From Lysobacteraceae bacterium PS02065 (GTDB taxonomy: Bacteria > Pseudomonadota > Gammaproteobacteria > Xanthomonadales > Rhodanobacteraceae), in NCBI GenBank assembly GCA_029959555.1, contig JASCPI010000002.1, forward strand, positions 143,008 to 207,007: a stretch of DNA of 64,000 nucleotides, written 5' to 3'. Positions 63,945 to 64,000 of this stretch are shown one piece after another (the stretch's first letter is position 1; the number at the start of each line of letters is the position of its first letter). Below the pieces are notes generated by a model. That model had not been told where the DNA came from. It saw only the letters and a program-made list of their open reading frames with translations, and ran no database searches. Both the position numbers and the translations under genes were made by a program.

Positions 63945-64000
63945 CCGACGCCACGGCGTCGGCTCACGCACGGCCCTGGGCAGCACCCGCTGCCCAGGGC
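63945..64000 (+). terminator. Two hairpins after the DUF11 gene
   Basis: First stem CCGACGC with GCGTCGG (63945-63962), then a perfect 11-bp stem GCCCTGGGCAG with CTGCCCAGGGC (63973-64000) ending exactly at the window edge. A T-run, if present, is outside the window. Confidence 0.6.

Overview
The window is GC-rich (roughly 70%), densely coded chromosomal DNA. Gene content and style fit a gammaproteobacterium of the Xanthomonadales/Lysobacterales (Rhodanobacteraceae- or Lysobacter-like). Pointers are the TldD/PmbA-DarP cluster, OxyR with both redox cysteines at residues 199 and 208, PsiF, several families I associate with xanthomonads, GTAG-type REP repeats, and an sX13-like C-rich-loop small RNA. 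I see no rRNA, tRNA, CRISPR array, phage, integrase or transposase gene. This is a taxonomic inference from content, not a database result.

Layout. 1-12.8 kb is mostly housekeeping: miaA (cut by the left edge), a 7-TM GGDEF/EAL protein, a secreted protein, tdh, tilS, xseB-ispA, a DUF4870 membrane protein, a secreted protein with a C-terminal membrane anchor, and pmbA/tldE and tldD flanking darP/yjgA. 13-22 kb holds corC-DUF4105, a GST, PhzF, an acetyltransferase-nitrilase fusion, an EAL/HDOD protein and dxs. 22-29 kb has a tandem array of GTAG-REP dimers, prmC, a 1377-residue membrane protein, a Pycsar-effector-like 2-TM protein, the small RNA candidate and oxyR. 29-33 kb carries tyrA, rnk, a SET protein, a GNAT and HutD. 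33-38 kb is one leftward operon: ABC-2 ATPase, permease, amidohydrolase-CIA30 fusion and a DesK-like kinase with no response regulator beside it. 38-45 kb has a class III aminotransferase, psiF, more REPs, pip-cobB, a cytochrome c, DUF4190, and pyrD-murB. 45-48.5 kb is a DUF1800/DUF1501 pair; the DUF1800 gene is broken by an in-frame amber codon 30 codons before its natural end. 49-55 kb has a roadblock-like protein, then MarR-DUF1656-HlyD-NodT-FUSC, an AaeXAB-type aromatic-compound efflux operon with a strong dyad operator. 55-62 kb is small-molecule and redox stress: YdeI/OmpD-like protein, LysR, DoxX, an AhpD-like CMD protein, an esterase, a Cys-rich mini-protein, two AraC regulators and an SDR. 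The window ends with a secreted DUF11 protein with a C-terminal anchor and the start of its terminator.

The observations I would follow first are: (i) a candidate ~116-nt minus-strand RNA at 28477-28592 with two perfect hairpins whose loops are C-rich anti-Shine-Dalgarno sequence, plus an intrinsic terminator, on the strand opposite oxyR; (ii) inverted GTAG-REP dimers, including a 183-bp tandem array whose last copy supplies the prmC stop codon; (iii) the amber-interrupted DUF1800 gene; (iv) an orphan PycTM-like protein beside a giant membrane protein carrying a TonB-receptor-style 'VTGSR' motif; and (v) ispA with no conventional start codon but a perfectly placed ATC.
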